The notes under the pieces are model-generated. The model did not search any database. It saw nothing but the letters and a program-made list of their open reading frames with translations, and was not told the origin of the DNA. 36,891 bases of DNA from Candidatus Amesbacteria bacterium RIFOXYB1_FULL_44_23 (GTDB lineage Bacteria; Patescibacteriota; Microgenomatia; CAZETR01; Amesbacteraceae): positions 1 through 36,891 of the forward strand of contig MEXR01000035.1 of the NCBI GenBank assembly GCA_001773775.1, in the 5' to 3' direction. Position 1 is the stretch's first letter. Each line of letters opens with the position of its first letter. The position numbers and the translations under genes were made by a program. Of the stretch, positions 32,995 through 36,891 are shown in pieces.

Positions 32995-33024
32995 CAATTA
33001 ATAATAAGTAACAGGCACTAAGCA

Positions 33025-34203
33025 CTAGCTTATTACTTTAGTCACGACTCCTGCTCCTACGGTCTTACCACCCTCACGGATAGCAAATCGTAGACCTTCT
33101 TCCATGGCTACAGCAGCAATCAGCTTAATGGTCATCTTAGCGTCATCGCCAGGCATAACCATCTCTACTCCAGGAAGAAGAGTGACTTCACCAGTAACAT
33201 CAGTTGTTCTTATGTAGAACTGTGGCCTGTAACCGGAGAAGAACGCGGTATGTCGACCACCCTCTTCCTTCTTCAAAATGTAGACCTGTGCTTCAAACTC
33301 GGTATGAGGAGTAACTGATCCGGGCTTCGCAATGACCTGACCTCTTTCCACTTTTTCTTTGTCAATTCCTCTTAGCAGTAGTCCGACGTTGTCTCCTGCT
33401 TGACCTTCGTCCAATTGCTTCCTAAACATTTCAACTCCGGTTACGACCGTAGTTTGAGTTGGTTTAATACCCACGATTTCCACAGTCTCATTTACTTTAA
33501 CAATACCCCGGTCAATTCTCCCAGTAACGACAGTTCCTCTACCTTTAATCGAGAAAACGTCTTCAACCGGCATTAAAAATGGCTTATCCAATTGTCTGAC
33601 TGGATCCGGAACATATTCATCCACTTTCTTCATGAGTTCCAAAATCGCTTCCTCGGCCTTAGCATCACCCTCGGTAGCTTTCAAAGCTGACCCACGAATA
33701 ATCGGCACTTCATCTCCGGGGAATCCATATTTGGTCAGCAACTCGCGCACTTCCATCTCCACCAAGTCTAGAAGTTGAGGATCGTCCACCATGTCACACT
33801 TATTCATAAACACCACAATAGCCGGAACGTTAACTTGTTTGGCTAGCAAAATATGCTCCCTAGTTTGAGGCATGGGTCCATCTGGAGCAGATACTACCAA
33901 AATGGCTCCGTCCATCTGGGCTGCCCCGGTAATCATGTTTTTGATGTAATCAGCATGCCCTGGAGCGTCAATATGAGCATAGTGTCTCTTTTCGGTCTCG
34001 TACTCTTGGTGTGACAAATTAATAGTCACTCCACGAGCTCTCTCTTCTGGAGCGGAATCGATATCTTCGTATTTTTTAGCCACAGCCCAACCCTTTTTCG
34101 CTAGCACCATCGTGATAGCCGAAGTCAGAGTAGTCTTACCGTGGTCTACATGACCAATGGTACCGACATTGACGTGGGGTTTAGATCTAACAAATGTTGC
34201 CAT
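33025..34203 (-). CDS. tuf: Elongation factor Tu
   Basis: 392 residues from ATG 34203; the frame to 34242 would cover the promoter. Motifs: Gly-His-Val-Asp-His-Gly-Lys-Thr (17-24), Arg-Ala-Arg-Gly-Val-Thr-Ile (switch I), Asp-Ala-Pro-Gly-His (G3), Asn-Lys-Cys-Asp (G4). EF-Tu delivers aminoacyl-tRNA to the ribosome. It has its own strong promoter and ends before the terminator at 32974-32994. No Shine-Dalgarno is visible before the ATG. Confidence 0.98.
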   Translation of the reverse strand: MATFVRSKPHVNVGTIGHVDHGKTTLTSAITMVLAKKGWAVAKKYEDIDSAPEERARGVTINLSHQEYETEKRHYAHIDAPGHADYIKNMITGAAQMDGAILVVSAPDGPMPQTREHILLAKQVNVPAIVVFMNKCDMVDDPQLLDLVEMEVRELLTKYGFPGDEVPIIRGSALKATEGDAKAEEAILELMKKVDEYVPDPVRQLDKPFLMPVEDVFSIKGRGTVVTGRIDRGIVKVNETVEIVGIKPTQTTVVTGVEMFRKQLDEGQAGDNVGLLLRGIDKEKVERGQVIAKPGSVTPHTEFEAQVYILKKEEGGRHTAFFSGYRPQFYIRTTDVTGEVTLLPGVEMVMPGDDAKMTIKLIAAVAMEEGLRFAIREGGKTVGAGVVTKVIS

Positions 34204-34213
34204 AGTCCGAAAG

Positions 34214-34242
34214 ATTGTAATAAAAAATAAATTTTTGTGCAA
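34214..34242 (-). promoter_or_regulatory. tuf promoter
   Basis: TTGCAC (34242-34237), exactly 17 bases, then TACAAT (34219-34214) on the minus strand. The predicted start is about four bases before ATG 34203, so the mRNA would be nearly leaderless. It lies in the 60-bp gap after the hydrolase gene. Confidence 0.65.
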
Positions 34243-34263
34243 GGGGGAAAACTAGAATCGGCA

Positions 34264-34791
34264 TCAAATCAACTTAAGAAGTTCGGGGAATTTAGTATAT
34301 TTTGGAAACGTTGAAACACTAAAATGCTTTTGCCCCGGCATCATAATTGATTTTGCCTTTAATAAGTTTTGTAGCTTAACAGCGTGTTTTTTGGGCACAA
34401 ACGGATCATCATCAGAATAAATAATCGTAATTCTCCTGGAGCCCAGACGAACCTTCTCCCAATCAAAATTCCAAGTCGCAAACATTTTTTTAACTGGGTC
34501 ATAATTCAGGTCGTCCACAAACCCAGCTACTGAAATTAACCGCTCGACTGGTCCATGTAACACTTGTACCAACCCGAAAGCTGCCACGGCTCCTGACGAA
34601 TGACCAATTATGATCGTCTCTCCATCGAGGTTGAATGGGCAATTTTCAAAAATAAAATCATTGTATGTGTTTATGTCTGGCTCTTGTGCTCCCGGCAAAT
34701 CAGGTGCCCATACCCAAGATCCTTTTCTCTCAAGCTCCGTCTTTAACCAAGGAAACCACTCTCCACGACTATTTCCACCCGTTCCGTGCAA
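34264..34791 (-). CDS. RBBP9/YdeN-like serine hydrolase with apparent N-terminal frameshift
   Basis: The open frame gives 175 residues, an alpha/beta-hydrolase of the small RBBP9/YdeN type: His-Gly-Thr-Gly-Gly oxyanion-side loop at the start, nucleophile Ser65 in Gly-His-Ser-Ser-Gly (63-67), an acid among Asp127-129, and His156 in Gly-Gln-Lys-His-Phe. The frame begins only at TTG 34791, cutting the first beta strand. ATG 34808, six bases after the fusA stop, is in another frame and stops after four codons. One extra A in the five-A run (34805-34801), or a -1 shift on AAAAAG, gives Met-Lys-Lys-Val-Leu-Ile-Leu-His-Gly, the expected family start. Its place between fusA and tuf is unusual. The substrate is unknown. 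Confidence 0.75.
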   Translation of the reverse strand: MHGTGGNSRGEWFPWLKTELERKGSWVWAPDLPGAQEPDINTYNDFIFENCPFNLDGETIIIGHSSGAVAAFGLVQVLHGPVERLISVAGFVDDLNYDPVKKMFATWNFDWEKVRLGSRRITIIYSDDDPFVPKKHAVKLQNLLKAKSIMMPGQKHFSVSTFPKYTKFPELLKLI

Positions 34792-34814
34792 AATCAGAAC
34801 TTTTTCATGAGAAT

Positions 34815-36891
34815 TTACCTTGCAACAGCTTTACCGGATTTCGCAACTACACCCTCGGTTATGTTTTTTGGTACCTCGTCATAGTGGGATGGTTCCATAT
34901 AGTAAGAAGCTCGGCCCTGTGTCAATGATCTCAACTTGGTTGCATAACCTGACAGTTCTGAAAGTGGCACGTGTGCATTAACAATTGTCAGATTGCCCCG
35001 CTTATCAGTTCCTAATATTTGTGCCCGCTTGGAAGACAGATCTCCTATCACCTCACCCATGTACTCATCTGGAGTCGATACTTCCACTTTCATGATCGGT
35101 TCTAAAAGTGTCATGTCTGCTTGCTTAGTTGCTGCCTGAAGCGCCATGGATCCGGCAATTTTAAATGCCATTTCAGAAGAATCCACGTCATGGTAGGTTC
35201 CGTCATATAGGGTGACTTTCATGTCTACCATCGGAAATCCTGCCATTTGTCCGTTTTCCATCGCCTCTTTAAGACCTTTTTCGATTGCCGGAATAAATTC
35301 TCCTGGGATTGCACCACCTTTAATGGCATTAACCCATTCATATCCGGCTCCGCGAGGCAGAGGTTCAATTTTGATAAAGCAGTGTCCGTATTGACCACGT
35401 CCGCCAGATTGTCGGATATATTTACCTTCTCCCTCTGCTGTCTTTTTAATTGTTTCTTTGTAAGCTACCTGCGGAGCCCCGGTGTTGGCTTCAACATTAA
35501 ACTCCCTTTTCATTCGGTCTACAATAATTTCCAGGTGCAATTCTCCCATCCCGGCCACAATGGTTTGTCCGGTTTCATGATTAGTCTTAATCAGAAAAGT
35601 CGGATCCTCGTCTGATAATTTGGCCAAGGCATACCCCATTTTTTCCTGGTCTGACTTTGTTTTCGGTTCGATCGCCAGTGAAATTACAGGTTCCGGGAAG
35701 GTAATTGATTCTAATAAAATTGGTTGGCTTTTATCGCACAAAGTATTCCCGGTGGTTGTTTCTCGGAGTCCGACCAAAGCCACAATTTCCCCGGCATAAG
35801 CTTTATCGATTTCTTCTCTTTTGTTGGCGTGCATCAAAAGCATTCGTGACACCCTTTCCTCTTTTTGTTTTGACGAATTGTACAAACTTTGCCCAGACTC
35901 CAGCGTGCCTGAGTAAATTCTAAAGTATGTAAGTCTTCCTACGTGTGGGTCGGTCTGAATTTTAAATGCCAGGCCAGCTAGAGGGGCTTCATTAATGGTT
36001 TTCCTGGTTATCTCGCCACCGGTTTGTGGGTCTATACCCTTTACATGGTCTACGTCTACCGGACTGGGTAAATATTCTACGATTGCATCTAAAACAGGCT
36101 GTACCCCTTTGTTTCTCAGCGACGCTCCGGCATATACCGGTACCAATTTATATGCAATCACTGCTCTTCGTAATGCCGCCTTTAGCTCTTTGATGTCGGG
36201 CTCTTCGCCGTTTAGAAATTTCTCAAGCAACTTATCGTCAGTTTCACAGATCTGCTCCATTAATTTAGCTCTCCACTTTTCCACCTTTTCAGTCATTTCA
36301 GAAGGAACAGCCTCTTCTACATACTTGGCTCCCGTCTCATCTCCCTGCCAAACCAAGGCCTTTCGTTCCAAGAGCAAAACCACTCCCTTAAAAGATTGTT
36401 CTGCACCAATCGGATATGCCATGACTGCGGGATTTGCTCCCAATCTGTCGATAATCGCTTTAATAGTGCCTTCAAAATTAGCGCCTAATTTGTCATTTTT
36501 ATTAACAAAGATGATTCTTGGTACCATGTATTTATCTGCCTGTCTCCAAACCGTTTCGGTTTGGGATTGTACAGTTTCTTCTGCGTCCAAAACTGTAACG
36601 GCTCCGTCAAGTACCCTCAATGATCGTTCAACTTCGGCTGTAAAATCCACATGACCGGGTGTATCAATCAAATTTATTCGAAACGATTCATTCCCCACTG
36701 GTGAATTTGGGTCGTTGACTGTCCAAAAAGTAGTTGTAGCCGCGGAAACGATGGTTATTCCTCTTTCCTTTTCTTGCGCCATCCAGTCCATTTGCGTGTC
36801 GCCCTCGTCGATATCTCCGATTTTGTAGCTTTTACCTGTATAAAATAAAATCCGCTCCGATGTTGTAGTCTTACCGGCATCAATATGGGCG
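34815..36891 (-). CDS. fusA: Elongation factor G (5' end outside window)
   Basis: At least 692 residues; the frame is open to the window edge, where it begins inside the P-loop (Ala-His-Ile-Asp-Ala-Gly-Lys-Thr-Thr). The first internal Met is at 36791. Further motifs are Arg-Gly-Ile-Thr-Ile (switch I), Asp-Thr-Pro-Gly-His-Val-Asp-Phe (G3) and Asn-Lys-Asn-Asp (G4, where Asn-Lys-Met-Asp is usual). Domains II-V follow, including Gly-Gly-Arg-Gly-Gln-Tyr-Gly-His in domain IV. EF-G drives translocation and, with RRF, ribosome recycling. Only about ten N-terminal residues are missing. Confidence 0.96.
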   Translation of the reverse strand, partial: AHIDAGKTTTSERILFYTGKSYKIGDIDEGDTQMDWMAQEKERGITIVSAATTTFWTVNDPNSPVGNESFRINLIDTPGHVDFTAEVERSLRVLDGAVTVLDAEETVQSQTETVWRQADKYMVPRIIFVNKNDKLGANFEGTIKAIIDRLGANPAVMAYPIGAEQSFKGVVLLLERKALVWQGDETGAKYVEEAVPSEMTEKVEKWRAKLMEQICETDDKLLEKFLNGEEPDIKELKAALRRAVIAYKLVPVYAGASLRNKGVQPVLDAIVEYLPSPVDVDHVKGIDPQTGGEITRKTINEAPLAGLAFKIQTDPHVGRLTYFRIYSGTLESGQSLYNSSKQKEERVSRMLLMHANKREEIDKAYAGEIVALVGLRETTTGNTLCDKSQPILLESITFPEPVISLAIEPKTKSDQEKMGYALAKLSDEDPTFLIKTNHETGQTIVAGMGELHLEIIVDRMKREFNVEANTGAPQVAYKETIKKTAEGEGKYIRQSGGRGQYGHCFIKIEPLPRGAGYEWVNAIKGGAIPGEFIPAIEKGLKEAMENGQMAGFPMVDMKVTLYDGTYHDVDSSEMAFKIAGSMALQAATKQADMTLLEPIMKVEVSTPDEYMGEVIGDLSSKRAQILGTDKRGNLTIVNAHVPLSELSGYATKLRSLTQGRASYYMEPSHYDEVPKNITEGVVAKSGKAVAR

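Noticed and set aside
35995-36654. 219-codon plus-strand frame inside fusA
   Set aside because: A shadow of the highly conserved fusA codons; Ser/Thr-rich with no family features.
1-36891. UGA recoding (genetic code 25 or 4)
   Set aside because: TGA ends rpsJ, pilO and other genes at the expected places, and conserved Trp and Gly residues use ordinary codons.

Overview
The window looks like a piece of a small-genome bacterium of the Candidate Phyla Radiation (Patescibacteria), most likely Microgenomates-like. This is inferred from gene content, not from a search. The signs are: a long S10-spc-alpha ribosomal operon with no L30 gene between S5 and L15; a reduced heat-shock cluster (short HrcA, GrpE, DnaK, no DnaJ next door); DUF2298 'YYY' membrane proteins; an LPxTG-like surface protein; very tight packing with overlapping 3' ends; and AT-rich intergenic DNA. 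TGA is used as a normal stop (for example after rpsJ), so this is not a UGA-recoding lineage.

Region 1 (1-10240) is a cell-surface module. It holds the tail of an unidentified gene, three large polytopic membrane proteins (a DUF2298 protein, a related GT-C-like protein and a family-39-like glycosyltransferase), a GT4 glycosyltransferase, a HAD-like protein, a secreted Fn3/Ig-like protein with a Pro/Thr stalk and an LPESG sorting-type C-terminus, a 71-residue membrane protein, and PilO and PilN of a type IV pilus. Together they suggest envelope glycan or glycoprotein synthesis plus surface display and pili.

Region 2 (10259-20601) holds rpsT, murJ (lipid II flippase), lepA (EF4), a membrane-anchored glycoside hydrolase, an SDR oxidoreductase, the CIRCE-controlled hrcA-grpE-dnaK operon, a small RRM RNA-binding protein and an rRNA-methyltransferase-like gene.

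Region 3 (20615-36891) is translation machinery on the minus strand. Read 5' to 3' it runs fusA (cut by the window end), an RBBP9/YdeN-like hydrolase, tuf, rpsJ, rplC, rplD, rplW, rplB, rpsS, rplV, rpsC, rplP, rpmC, rpsQ, rplN, rplX, rplE, rpsN, rpsH, rplF, rplR, rpsE, rplO, secY, adk, map, infA, rpmJ, rpsM, rpsK. The methyltransferase gene then follows where rpsD-rpoA-rplQ often sit.

The most interesting signals are regulatory. Several operon-leading genes have a -10 hexamer only 5-10 bases before the start codon, which predicts leaderless or nearly leaderless mRNAs. In one 20-bp gap, overlapping -10 boxes on the two strands appear to serve two such genes. Terminator-type hairpins lie almost against the start codons of rpsJ and rplC, as expected of attenuators. 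The RRM gene appears to start at ATT with a well-placed Shine-Dalgarno sequence. The hydrolase between fusA and tuf has an apparent one-base frameshift at its third codon. No RNA genes, CRISPR arrays, insertion sequences or attachment sites were seen, and no gene-free stretch exceeds about 150 bases.
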